Source of the DNA: Strigops habroptila
Lineage: Eukaryota; Chordata; Aves; Psittaciformes; Psittacidae
DNA: 64,000 bases
Assembly (NCBI RefSeq): GCF_004027225.2
Contig: NC_044288.2
Coordinates: 15,138,744-15,202,743 of the forward strand
Direction: 5' to 3'
A model generated the notes under the pieces. The model did no database searches and was not told the origin of the DNA. It saw only the letters and a list, made by a program, of their open reading frames with translations. The translations under genes were made by a program, and so were the position numbers. Numbering within the stretch: position 1 is the stretch's first letter; every line of letters begins with the position of its first letter. This document shows, in pieces, positions 1-49,100 of the stretch.

Positions 1-36447
<36,447 letters not shown>

Positions 36448-39400
36448 TGTGGACGCTGACCCCATGCAGGTTGGGAAGGGAGAAGGGACTGAACCCAGAA
36501 TGGCTGGGAGAGGTAAAGATGGCATGAGACCTGGCAACAAAGACTGGGAATGCCTACCACACACGAGGATGCATCTTCCCATCCGGCCGTGTTTGAGTGC
36601 ATGTTCTTCTGTCCCATCCCTGTGATCGGTTTTACTTGTAGCTTTCAGACTTGGGGGTGGGAGGGGGTGGGTGGGCAAAATGTGCTTTTCTTCCATGAAG
36701 TGGTCCAGTTTCTCCCTGTGATTCATCCAATCGAACACATCACTCTGAAGCCATATTGCAGCCCCAAACGTGGGGGCCCTGGTGGAAGAGCTCCATGCTT
36801 CCACAGCACTGGGAGCCCACTCCCACCACAGAAGCAATGGGGCAAATCAACACCCCCAAATGACATGTGGAACGGGAGGGTCTGAAGACAAGCCACTGAT
36901 TCACTCTGTGAGGGGAAGAAGGGATGAAAGCAGGATGTCACCTGTGGCAGCACCCTGAGGATCAAGTGATGGACACAGAGGAGCTGGTCTCAGATGGCTG
37001 CATGCCCCAGGCTAGGGCTAGCTTCGTGCTCTCTGCCATGTTGTTGGCCTTCCTACCATCTGTAAAAGGGAACTTTGGCACGTGGGTTTCAGAATAGCAA
37101 TGGTGTAGTCGCCAAATAGCTCCTCAGCACTTCAGAGAGCTGGGGAAAGAGAAAGTAGCCTGGCTTTTCCCTGCTGTGGAACATGTACTTATTTTAATGC
37201 AAAGGGTTCTCCCCGAAGACACATCTTCCATTGACTAAACAAGATTTCTTGCAGACTACAGAAGAGGCTGCATTCATGTGAATGTGCTCTTGAACATATT
37301 AATTTGGGTGGAAATAATCACTGGTCCTGACAGCAGGCAGGTTTAGTTACCTCGAACATACGTGATCTTTGGCCAAGGATGAGAGCTGGGGTGTGTAATT
37401 TGTGTACATTCTGGGATACTATTTTCCCTTGTTTTAGACAAATTCCTAGTGGCAGAGTGACCAAATATCTCTCCGCAGAGAACGGTGACTATCAGCAGGG
37501 CTTAGGAAACTTCCCATCCCTCAGAAATCATGTGATTGTTTAGAAGAGGTGAAATACAGGATAAGCATTAAAAAAATACCCAGAAATTTCCAGGTTTAAA
37601 GGGAGGGAACACTGGAGTCTGTTTCCTTTTCTCACTCATCTAATCTAAGATCCCTGGATATTGAGAACAGATTCAGTAGGAACTTCAAGGAGAATGTCGT
37701 TACTCATGGTCTTCCCTGCTCCCCTTCAGTAGTGTCATTGAAGTGATACAAAAGCTTATGCTTGAAGTTAAATGAGATCAAACCACATGCTCCAAGAGGA
37801 AACGATGCTAGCCTTACCACTGCCAATATTTTAATTTCTCAGCTTTAGCCAGGTCACAGCCCATAATTGCTGTAACAGTACACAGATGTGATAATATATA
37901 TTCCTTTCATGCATTTCATCATGCCTCGTAAGCTGCATGCTGTGACAAGTGTTAAAAAGGCAGAGCCTGGGCATTTATTCTGTCAGAGGGAACATATAAT
38001 TAATTAGTAGAAATGTCCCAGCTGGAGTATTTTTGTCTTCCAGCAAACTACAATAAGCAAGAGATCTTGCTGGGTGGGATGAATTTGTTCTCCCACTCAC
38101 CACCTACTCCCTTGATAATCAATAGATGCCCTACACGTGAAAAGTGCTGGGCATTTTCACACCTGGAGTTTCCTTTAATTATCAAGACAGGCATTTAAAC
38201 TGCAGGGAGGAAATTGTGCAGCACACTAACCTGAAAGTAAAATGAAGTCTCAAGAAGTCTGGCTGAAATCTTTGAGTGGCAGGGAAGGACCCAGCCCAGC
38301 AAAACGAGTTGTTTCCTCCATATCATGAGGAAGAGCAACAGAAGAGCATCTGGGACTCCATGACACTGCAGGGCTCTTGCTTTCTATTTACTCTTCTGCT
38401 AAGGATGTCAATTCTGGTTTTCCATCATGTTCCAACACTTCTACACTACTGGAGTGAGGGTATCTACAGATATATATTTTTAAAAGGAAGAGGAGAATCA
38501 AGCACTTTATTTTTTGTGGAAAACAAGATATGAGGAAGATGGATCCAACCAAGATCCTATTTTTCCTGACCTAAATAGCAAGTGCTTGTTATTTTGGTAT
38601 GAAAGTGCTGCTGAAAAGGTCGCACAAATCCCTGTCTGGCTCTCAGAGCCACCTCTGGGCACAGCACAAATAAAATATCCTACTGCATCTGACATGTTAT
38701 GGGATGTTTGAGTATTTTCAGAAGCCAGCATGAACAAGAAGTTACTACAAAAGGATGAACTGTACCATATGGCCCAGTCTCAGCTACCTAGACGAAGTAG
38801 GATATAGTAAGGTGAATTTAAATGCCTGTTTTCATCTGTTTAGGTCTGGAGTGAGTCATGAGATATTTTACCTAAACATGAGTATCACTTTGCATTCTTT
38901 TGCAGTAGTTTTGCAATAAGAATTCTCTGAAACCCTGCAAAACACAGTAGCATGTACTTGAAGGAACAGGTAGATGAAATCTATTTGTTGCCCTTAGATT
39001 TGCTGGCAAAAATGTAAAATCCCTTCAGATTCCAAGGGATTAAATGTTTTGAGCAAAATGTCCAAACTGCATGAACAAAATGTAAAGTGGTTTTGACTAC
39101 AGAGTGTACACAGATGTTTTGCCTTGTTGCTCAAGTAGAATGAGATACCAGCTAGGAAAAATCTTATGGTCTTCATTTCTGAGATTTGCTGTTACTGTCC
39201 ATTCATCATCTAAAGGATGCAAATAGTCTTTATCTTCAGTTCTCTAACCCTCCTTGACTATGTATGAGAAAGAGGTCCAGGCTTAGGTCTTTAAAGAACT
39301 CCACGAAAATGGACTTTTTTTCCTACTATCCTTTTTTAATGTCATAACTGTTAATGGAAATAGGGAGCAAATTTGTAGCAGTAGGGCTAAATAGTAATGG

Positions 39401-40410
39401 ACTGCCATGAGGTTGGGCATACTCTCTACACTTGCAGACTTCCTGCCAAGTTTGGGGGTCTTCCTTGCAGATATGCTCTAATCCTATAGTTTTCATCTTT
39501 TTCCAATCTGCAGACACCTAACTTATTTTTTCCAGGGAAATGTGGATCCCTGTCTGGATACTTTAAGTCCATTGACTGCAGGCTTGCCTTTTCACCTGTT
39601 TTTTCCCCTCTTACTCTGAAGTAGTCTGCAAACTCCCCAGGATTTACCAGCCACCACCTAGAAAGCCCATTTCAAAGACAGGTTGTTGGCTCAGTACAGG
39701 AATTACAGCAGGAAGAGGGGATGGCCTGTGTCATGAATGAAGTCAGACTAGGTTATTTTAATGTTCCCTCCAGCTTTGACATTATAAAACATCACTATGG
39801 GCAGTGCACATGCCTTTCTTGGATGATGCTGCACTTGACTTTCAATGATACAATAGAAAGGGGAAGCAAACTAGTTCAAGCTCAGCACTTCAGTGGTTTT
39901 CCTTTTAGTCTCTGACAGCACTTATTAGCATTGAACAACACGTTAGTCCTAATTCTCTTGCATTACTCCAGTCCAGTAGGTTTATGTGTGTTTGAGAACA
40001 AAAGAAAAAAGAATTGAAGGTGTAAAAATAAAACCCAAGAAAATATTCTCAAAACCTGTTGTCAAATGTACCAATATTTGTATGAAAAGCTGCTTGAGTT
40101 ATTTTGTACAATGAATTTTATTTATGGTGAGGTATATTTACGCTCGTGAGCTGATAAGGTGTTAAATTTCTGATCCATATTTGCTATGCAGCTGAAGATG
40201 ATATTTTGGTTTTGTATTATTACTTTTTGCTGTTGTTCTAAAAATTCAGCTAACAGAAGCTTCCATCTCCATTAGAAATGCTTCTGCAAGAGTAAAGCAT
40301 CTGGTACATGGTGATATGTCCCGTAACACAGCAACCAACAGTGTGTACAACAAATGTGGGATGACTTTTGTGATGAAGAGAAATAAAAATTGGGCTCATT
40401 CGTGAAATGG
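36448..40410 (+). other. CYFIP2: CYFIP2 3' UTR (probable extent)
   Basis: Non-coding sequence follows the stop codon. AATAAA occurs at 38669-38674, 40027-40032 and 40382-40387. The last is followed by GT-rich sequence (TTGTGGTGTC...TTGTTGTG) suited to cleavage near 40405. A 4-kb UTR is plausible for this gene but the exact end is inference. Frames inside this stretch look random. Confidence 0.6.
40382..40387 (+). terminator. CYFIP2: Distal CYFIP2 poly(A) signal
   Basis: AATAAA is followed within about 35-60 bases by a GT-rich element. Earlier signals at 40027 and 38669 could give shorter mRNAs. Confidence 0.55.
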
Positions 40411-43400
40411 GCAGACTTTAGCTTGTGGTGTCATCATTGTTGTGATAACTGTTATTTGGGGAGAGCCTCCAATTGCTGCTGGCATGAAAAAAAGCTAAGA
40501 GGAATAATGGCAGCATTTGGTTAGTAAAAAGGTTGAGCTTCTTCCAAAGGGAAAAAAAGATTCTATATGAAGGTTTGTGGCCAACACTGAAGCAAATAAA
40601 TTTTCCTATCCCAAGCCTAATGATTTTTGATAAAAATATTCTTCCACAACAAATTTTCATTTGAAAATTCTAGTATAAGAGGCTGGGGAAGGGAAAAGTA
40701 CATAACTATAAATAATAGACTTTGACAGGCACTACTCAAAACAAAGCTAAACTGGGGAGCTATTTTCCCTTCATTACCACAGACTTGCCAGCTCAAAAAA
40801 GGGACTTTTTTCCCAGAAGACTCTCCTTGCTATTTTTTTTTCCAAATTTCCATTTAAAACCATTCTTAGGTTTGTGTTAAAAGCATCTGAGGAGCAGCCA
40901 TGGTTGTTGACTGGAGAAGGAGCAGTGGGAATTGAGGGGAAAAGACACCCTGGGAGCTGAGGAATTGGGGTGAAACAATTGGATCTATGGGAGTGGGAGC
41001 ACCTATGCTTCATCAGCTCTAGGCAAAATAGTGTAATTGATGTTCCCTTTCATAGCTTCTTCCCAAGGTTTCCCTGTAGGAACACTTCCTAGCTTAAGAG
41101 GAATAAAAATGCAACGATTCTTCACATAGAATGGGAAGTGAACTTTACACCATGACCACACAGCTCTGTTGATCTTTCTGGTGTGCTTTAAGTCATGGAA
41201 CACCTGATGTTCCTGCAGCTTTGTGCGAGCATGCTGCTGTGGAGGACTATTTGCCCAAGGGTTGAAAGTTGCCCAATGTTTACTGATTTCAAAACGGTTC
41301 TGCAATGGGGAATGGCAGAGAGGAGAGCAGGAATTTCTTCCTAATTCAGCCAATGATACTAGGCAGGTTATTGGGTTTTCTTCCTTTCCTCCATCAGGAT
41401 TTCTTTTTTTTTTCCTCTTTAACTGATTTTAGCTGCTGTCTCATTGACACCACCCTAAGAAGTGCCACAGGCTGCACGGTCTCCCCTGGAGCCAGTAGCA
41501 ATACTTGCTCTGAGTATCAGGGGCCAAGACTGAATTTTAGACAAACAGCTCTAAGGGAGTTGGTTGTCTAAAGGTTAGATGCTTAGAGGTTGAAATTTAA
41601 GCATCAAAGGTACAGACCCACATCTTTCTTCTTCCTAATGTTTCTAAATATGTTTACATCTTCAGATTAAATGGCACTTCAGCAATGTGAAGAACAGTTC
41701 ATTAATGATTGTTTTATTCTTTCAAAAGCATAACAAAATGACCCTTTCTGTGACCCCCTTCTGCAAGCCAGGAGTGCTCTTCATACCTAGTTTTGCTTGA
41801 TTTAGGAGTTCTGATGCAAACACCTGGAAGATAAGAGGTCTGCAAACAAACAATCTGCTGATTACATATGTCTTCATCTTGTGGCACCCAATGCTGCTTT
41901 CATGCCTTAAGGCCTCCGATGCCCACTGAGCATCCACCTCCTATCCATCACCAACCACAACTCCTGCCAACATAGATGGTTTGTAGGGCCCCAGTGACCT
42001 TTATCACTGAACTGATCTGGATAAAATATTTAACAACCCTGGGAGAAACTAATTGGGGTGTGTTTTATGGCCTCATGACCCTGGATCAGTCAGCTGCCCC
42101 ACAGCACAGACCCACAGGTATGTGCACTGGCACAAGGAGGGCAGAACAGCAAGGGTGGGAACGCATCATGGGTGTGACAGGCTTGGGAGCTCTCCCAAGC
42201 CTATGGTGGTGTCTAAACTCTTATGACACAAAATAACAGCCTCAGCCACTGCAGACATGGTTACTTTGGGATAGGCTGAATTAAAAGCTGTCTGCCCAAC
42301 AAAGTCCAGCCTTTCAAGCTTTGAGCATCCTTTCATGTAGTGCTGCAACCATTTGAACACCCGGCAATTCCCTTATTCCTTACACTACCAGGTCATTGTC
42401 AGAAAGAGGATTTGCTCTCGCTTTGAAGCAACAAACTACTCCTTTGAGTCCTCAAACTATACAGAGCCATAGCAGAATATTGCAACCCTGCCCTGAAAGT
42501 TTCCACAGGAACCATGCCTAGCAGACATCAGAGGGCAAAAAGTTTCCACCACCTGTCAGCAGGATACTTCCACCATTATTTGTATTGCAGGACAATTGAT
42601 ACCCAGTATTTTTCCATCATTTTCTCCAGACTGGAAGAGATGAGCAGAGAAGAGCAGGGGAATGAAAAGCCTTTTGATGTTGCTAAAGAGTTTATTTGCA
42701 TGTAAAGCTGCCTTGCTTTACCCAGTCAAGTTTTTTTGGCCTGGAAACCAGTACTTCAGGAAGAACTGCATTGTTAGAAGATGAGCTGCTAAGGAAGAAT
42801 CTGATTTCTCATGAATTACTTTTAAGGGAACATCTGATGCGAGTATCAACCAGTGAGGTCATAGCTCAGAGCTGAATTCCCTTAATTACAGCCTTCCCAT
42901 TAAAATGAGGATATGAAGCAATAAAAGAGGCATTGGTTGCATCCCTGCTTTATTGTTATCAGTCTCAACTTGCCCTTGACTAAGCATAGTACGCAATTCC
43001 ATGCCAATCCTACCTGGCTTTTAACTCTCCATACGCAGCCTTGCTAAGTCCATCAAATGCAACTCCTGGCACTCAATTTTATATACCACACCCCTGCGCC
43101 AGAGAGAAAGAAATTCATGACACACTTGTGTCCCATGGCTGATTGCAAGATCTGACTGAAGCTTCTCCCACCGTGGTGACAACTGGGCACGTTCCTTCCC
43201 TGAAGCATAAGACAGCTCACACGGCAGTGTGCCTTCCTGTTGGGACTGCCTCCCCGTCCTCTTCCCAGAGCTGATAACAGCTTCTCATGGAGATCTCGTC
43301 CCTTGTTAAATCTAGCAAAAGTGGACCATGGGGTCATATATTTTTGGGGATGGGGGGGGGTGTGTACATAAACACACATGTATGTGGTCACATTAGCCTT

Positions 43401-45424
43401 CTCCTTTAGGAAATCAAGCTGACAGGGGAAGAGTAAAACTGTGGCCCAAACTGCCTTGTGCTTTTGACTGTACCACCCCCTCTTTTGTGGCAGTAATTTA
43501 TCAGATTGCACCATGACCAAAAGGATTATTTTAACCCCAGATCTCTTCCATACAAGTTTGCGCCCTCCCTAACACATCTTTGTGCAGAGTGGGCAACTGC
43601 GCTCTGCACAGATGTCAACACCACTTACTCACATCATTTTGGACGCAGTTTAACTGCCAACAACCGCATCACCATTAGGGCTCTCCAGCTACAAACAAGA
43701 CTGCAGGGTGTTGGAGAAGGTCCAGTAAAGGGTAGAGCCCCACAGTGCCCCTGAGCACAAGCTGAAGCAGCCTGTGAGGGGACACAGGACATGAATTCCC
43801 ACAGACCCAGCCAGTTGCAGGCAGGCAGCACTGTGAACGCAGAAATCCCTTGTCCCCCTCAGCCATCACATCACTGCCTGCAATCAACCTCATAGTCACA
43901 CATTGTATCAATAGTTCTTAACCAGCATCAGCCAGTAAATTTACTAAATAAAGACCGAGTCCCACCATCACTGTCTCTCCCAGGGTGCCTTTTGCCTGCA
44001 TAATATGTAACAGCAGCAGAAGTTGCTCCCAGATCACTGATAAATCAGCACACATTTCATTTCCTACATCAAAACCTGCTACCACAGGATTTGGATTGAT
44101 TATAAAGTGCCCTGTGATAAAGGAGAGGACATGGGATTTGGCTGGCACAGCCTCTCCCAGCCAGTGACCCGCAGGTCTGTGACTGATGAACAGACCCGAT
44201 TAAAGTCGAATGACTCACAAAACACTTGAACATTACATTTGCTGGAGAAAACAGTTGTACAGAGATAGGATCAGGCGCTGAGTGAAGGAGCCACGCAGTG
44301 CTGGCAATGCAGCAGCTTGATGGTCTAAGGGCAATTTCCACAGTAAGAGGTATATTTTATGGGAAGAAAAAGAAAAACATCTAATTTTCAGACAAGTTCA
44401 GATCCTGCAGATCTTACATCTTTATATTGCCTTTATGACAGATACCGTTTCTACCTGTAATTGTGGGCTTGCTGAAGAAAAGCTATTGGGTTTACTTATG
44501 TCTGCTGACCTACAGCTAAATCTGGCTAATGGCTCGTGCTGCAACAAAAGGCCTTTTGTATCGGCAGTAGGTTTCTACATACACACGGCCACCGGGCACA
44601 AACACAGGAAGGGAGGACTCAGCAGAGGCGGGTGGGGATGAAGGCAAAACATACAGTGTGCAACATGCTCCACATGTTCACACGCTAGTATTAGCAAGAG
44701 AGGCTTCAGCTGCATGGGATGGGGCATAGATGGAGGAGCTACAGCCACCCATATGGGGGCTGTATGGGCTGTATTCAGTGGCTGTATTCAGCCATATGGG
44801 CTGAATCATGTGGCCATGATGAGTGAGACCTGCCAATCAAACAGTCAAAATTAGAAGGTTGTAAAATGAATGTAAGTGATGGAGGAGCTCAGGGCTGGGA
44901 TTCAGCATGGAGGCAACCAAGTCTTAAATCACAGCTGCTGCTGGTGGTGAAGTAGTGTATCTCTGATCTCCCCTTGCACAAAACTTCACAGCACAACAGC
45001 GTCCTTGTCATTACACGCTCACCTTCTGTTGATACTGCTTTTACAAATGCGCCTTTGCCTGGAGCCAGGCCTTTCTCACTGCAACTCAAGCATCAGGAAT
45101 GTCCAGTAGGGAAATTTGGCCAGACCTTCAGCAGAGAACATGCCTATGCCCAGTGAGTACACAACACAAGGAACCCTGCACCCACCACAAAACTTCCATT
45201 AGGATATATCCATCTTCTCTAGACCTCTATGTGTTTCTCAGCCTTCCAACCTCATCCTTCAGTCCTACAACCTACTGCACACAGCCATAGTACTAAGTGG
45301 AGAATAATAAACACCAATGCTTGAAGCAACAGGATACTTTATGAAATATTTCCTTGCTATATTAACCACAGTTACAGTCTCTTTTAGGTAAGAGGAGGTA
45401 TCTCCAGGAGTATGGGATTTAGCT
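40411..45424. other. Intergenic region between CYFIP2 and NIPAL4
   Basis: About 5 kb of A+T-rich sequence has no frame that resembles a protein and no recognised mobile element. It contains a G9 run at 43352-43360 followed by TGTGTACATA, and a small hairpin at 44786-44806. It may hold regulatory elements that cannot be seen without cross-species alignment. Confidence 0.6.
44766..44806. repeat. Short direct repeat and 8-bp hairpin
   Basis: GGCTGTATTCAG occurs twice in tandem (44767-44779 and 44780-44791). The second copy runs into ATTCAGCC / ATATG / GGCTGAAT, a perfect 8-bp stem with a 5-base loop. Confidence 0.7.
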
Positions 45425-45661
45425 TATAGAATCATAGAATAGTTTGGGTTGGAAGAACCTTAAAGATCATTTACTTTCAACCCCCCTGCCACAGACAGGG
45501 ACACCTTCCACTAGACCAGGTTGCTCCAAGCCCTGTCCAACCTGGCCTTGGACACGGCCAGGGATGGGGCAGCCACAGCTTCTCTGGGCACCCTGTGCCA
45601 GCACCTCAGCACCCTCACAGAGAAGAACTTCTTCCTTATTAGATAATCTAAATCTACCCTC
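45425..45661 (-). mobile_element. CR1 LINE 3' fragment, reversed
   Basis: Read on the minus strand this is the CR1 3' region: AGGAAGAAGTTCTTC, a GTGAGGGTGCTGAGG...CTGGCACAGGGTGCCC segment, then GGGGGGTTGAAAG and the ATTCTATGATTC end at 45425. It belongs to a different subfamily from the intronic copy, as its GAGAAGCTGTGGCTGCCCC segment differs. It ends about 440 bp upstream of the NIPAL4 start codon region and contains no intact gene. Confidence 0.92.
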
Positions 45662-46078
45662 TCATTTTCTCATGTTTAAACAATTTCAAACAAAACATTC
45701 AAACAATTTCTCATGCTCAACCCCTGTAGCTGGGCTCCCCCCCACCTAATCACCCGCTCAGCCTCCTGCTTCCACACCTTCTCCCAGGCACTGCAGCAAG
45801 AAAAACACGCTCCAGAGGAGAAATCTGCGCTTGGGTTGAGACGGGGGAGCCTGTGCAAAGGCTGCTGAACCCACCCGCTGCTGCCACCAGCCTCCGGCCC
45901 CCGAGCAGTCAGTGGGGCCGGAGGTGTCTGCCCCGGGGAGGGTGCGGGGCTTGCCCGGGCATCCTCTGCACCGAGCCAACCCCGTCCCGTCGCGGAGGAG
46001 GCGGAGCCGGGCGGGCCGGTGTGCGGGCAGGTGAGCGGGCAGCCCGGCCCAGCCCCGGCTCCTGCCCGCGGCGCCGCG

Positions 46079-46087
46079 ATGCTCTGA
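46079..46087 (+). other. Two-codon upstream ORF (ATG CTC TGA) before NIPAL4
   Basis: An ATG with G at -3 is followed by one leucine codon and TGA, ending 21 nt before the NIPAL4 start codon. If inside the mRNA leader it would act as a minimal uORF that dampens translation. Whether it is transcribed depends on the start site. Confidence 0.5.
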
Positions 46088-46108
46088 GCCGGCCGCAGCA
46101 CGGAGGAG

Positions 46109-46145
46109 ATGGAGCCGCTGGAGGCGAACAGCAGCTGCAGCAACG
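46109..46145 (+). CDS. NIPAL4: NIPAL4 exon 1, residues 1-13
   Basis: ATG with GAG at -3 and G at +4 is a strong initiation context. The exon encodes [12 protein letters not shown] plus one base, with donor gtgggt. It lies inside the CpG-rich block. Confidence 0.9.
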
Positions 46146-49100
46146 GTGGGTGCTCGGGGGGAGATGGCGGTCGTTCCGGCTCCCCTGTCTTACCCTCCCC
46201 GGCATCGGGGCTGTTCTCTGTCACTGCTCTGGTTTTCTGGGCTTGGGGGTTCTTTTCCTTTTTCCGAGGTCTATATAGGAACCGGAAAACTCACTTCATG
46301 CACAAGCCACACGCAGCTGCTCTGCCAGCAGCAAGTGCTGTCAGCCTTATAGCAGACACAGAGAAGCTAGAGGTTTAGTTTTTCTCTTTTAAAAATTACC
46401 TGATCTATTTGGTAATCGCCCCATCCCACTGCCTTATGTCTGTGCCCACTAGCACATTGTGGAGAGTTTTACCCCACCGAGGAGGCAAGATGCCCCCCTC
46501 AAGAAATATTTCGACGATTAAGGATGTTTTTCTCTTGGAAAAGAACCCTATTAAGGAGCCTTTGGAAACTCATCTAGAAAGTCACTGTATTTTTTCCATT
46601 AGAAAAACTTTGGATCCAGTTCAGATCCAAATCCTCAGCTTTGCCAGGGACAGGGGGTGCAGCAGCAGAAGCACTAAGCCAGTCTCTCAGTTCAGGAAAA
46701 TTCAGAGCTGCCAGCAGGACTGTGAGCAGTTCAGCCATTGCACTGGAAGACAAATACTTGCTCTGTAATTCCTACATGAGTTTAGATAGAAAATTACAGT
46801 ATTTTCCTACAAAGGGACTTTTATGACACTCCACCTGGCTGCTCCATTCCCCATGGTCACAGTCACGCTGCTTTTACTACACTCGGAGTGAAGATTGCGA
46901 TAGAAAGATGTGCTGGGTGTGGTAGGGGCATGAGGGTAGGAATAAACTCTGCAATTTTCCCTCCCACACACACAAACACACCTTGGCTAGAGACATGGAG
47001 GGTTAGTGCTTTTGGTGTTAACAGCAGAAAACTGCCTGCTTTCAGTCCTTCTCCACTGGCAGGGCTTGGCGTGCTTTATGAGCACCCAGGCACTCTGCAA
47101 ATAGGGAAAATAAACCCCTTAGGCAGTAGAGACAACATAGAGATCAAAGTTTAGTCCGGGACAAGCCTGTTGTTTTTTACAAGTGATCCCATGGCACTGC
47201 TCAGAACACAGAGCTGGAACAGATGCACAGTTACAAAGTACTGGCATCACTCCACATCAAACCACAGGCTGGCAAGCTGGCAGAGGCAAGGATTAGTTGG
47301 CTGGAAAGCACCAGAGCCTTTGAATTAACAAGGTTGAGAGTTGATAAGGCATAGTTCAAACTCATGACATTGGAGTTCGGTGGAGAGACTCTGGCATAAA
47401 TATTTGGAAATTCAAATTTCATTACAGTGGTCCTTGTGGTTTTCCAGTTTCCAGTTCGGAAGCCTGTGCCAGTTTTCCATACTGGCAGGCACATTCAGTG
47501 TCAATGAGCTGCTTGAATTGCGCACCATAAACCTATCGCTCAACACCTTGGCATTTCCATACGCAATTGAAGAGGTGTCCTGAGTTTTTTAGAGCTGGTG
47601 GGTATGTGCTGTTCTGGTGAAAGCTTGGTTGGCTGCTCAGAGGGACATCTGAATGAGTGCGAAGGCCAATAGAGGCACTGTTGATAGTCATATCAATAAT
47701 TTGCTGTTTTATCTCCATGGTGATCTCACAGGGTCCCTGCTCACCCTTTCGTGCCTTTCCCACCGAGTTGTGTGCCAAGTGATCAGCAGTGCTGACCCTG
47801 TCTGGGACAATGGGACTTCAAATAACTCCTGGGTAACTCGGCTGGAAACCAGTTATGGATTCTACATTGGCCTGGGTTTGGCTGTCTTCTCCAGCTTCCT
47901 CATCGGAAGCAGCGTCATCCTCAAAAAGAAGGGGCTGCTACGGCTGGTGGAGAAGGGAGGCACCAGGGCAGGTAAGGCTTTTGTGGGGGTAAGAAGGGGG
48001 AGATCCACCTGTTCCCAGAACTCCAGCACTCATAAGGCAAGAGAACACCTCTGGATACACATCAGCCTTCCATCAGCAATATAAATAAGACCTTTTGTGG
48101 ATGCATTTTTGTGGGCAACACCTGGATATCAGCACTGTGCTGGAGCTGAGGAGCTAATTTACAGAGCCCTGCACTGGAATGGCTGAGCTGAAAGCACTAT
48201 TTTCCTGCCTCGCACTGCAGATAGCAAGTCGCATGCACTGCGTGATAAGAGGAACAATACATGTCCATCACAGCTCTTACATGGGCTGTGCATGAGGAGG
48301 CAGTGTGAAAGGTCTTTGAAATGGGCCCCTTTGTGCTAAGGTGCAAGTCATCACCATGCCACAGAGCAGAACAGCACAGCTCCATGACCCCACTCTTGCT
48401 CTTACTGATGCACTAGGCAGCTTTACTAGCAAGCCACTGAGACAAGGATAAGGCCCCATGTGCTTTAATTGCATTAGCAAAAGCCATTCATTAATGCAAG
48501 ACTGCACGCCTGTGATCTGTGTGAACTCTGCTTGTGGTCTCCAGGAAGGATACTTCTGAGCTATGTTGCTCAACAACATGTAGATAACTTTTCTTTAGCA
48601 CCAAGCTCCTAGGGAGAGATATGTGTGTATATGTGCACGTATATATGGATGGGAAAAGGTGGAGAAGCACTGCCTACAGCAGAATTGCACTGTGGAATTG
48701 GGCACATCCCATCAGCACTGTAAACATGAGCTCTAACAGCAGCGTTAAGTCCTACCTGGCAGCTGACCTACTTGCATAACTACAAAACAAAATAATGATA
48801 ATTAAAATACTACTGCTGCCCAGCTCTGGCCTAGGAACAATTCTTAATTCATTTTACAAAGGAAGTAAATGTCACTGTCTCCAAATGGGGACATAGAGGC
48901 ATGGGTCGAGTCCAGAGTCAACCAGCAAAGCTACCAACAGCACCTGAGCCACAGGCCAGTCTCAAGTCCATCTCCATCCTCTGCCATTAGGCTGACCACA
49001 TGCAACTGCTGAACTCAAAGGGGTTTGCTTTTTGCCATTACATTTGCACAATGAAATACCAGTATTGTTTTGACTGTAGAAGATGCCTCTCTCCTTCCCC

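Larger units (their letters stand above)
45890..46150 (+). promoter_or_regulatory. NIPAL4: CpG-rich promoter region of NIPAL4
   Basis: This is the only strongly CpG-dense stretch of the window. It has many CG dinucleotides and GC-box-like GGCGGAGCCGGGCGGGCC around 46001-46018. There is no TATA box upstream of the ATG. CAGGTGAGC at about 46029-46036 would also serve as a splice donor for an untranslated exon. The transcription start itself is not determinable. Confidence 0.7.

Noticed and set aside
43053-43520. Minus-strand open frame of 155 codons in the intergenic region
   Set aside because: Its composition is random, it has no domain, and it spans the G9/GT low-complexity run.
45444-45749. 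Plus-strand open frame of 101 codons
   Set aside because: It reads the CR1 fragment backwards and is not a gene.
45676-46224. Minus-strand open frame of 182 codons over the NIPAL4 promoter
   Set aside because: Long frames are common by chance in GC-rich CpG islands; it is proline/serine-rich with no recognisable domain and lies antisense to the NIPAL4 first exon.
46271-46278. TATA-like CTATATAG in NIPAL4 intron 1
   Set aside because: It is an isolated AT motif downstream of the first coding exon; no initiator or downstream exon in phase supports a second promoter.
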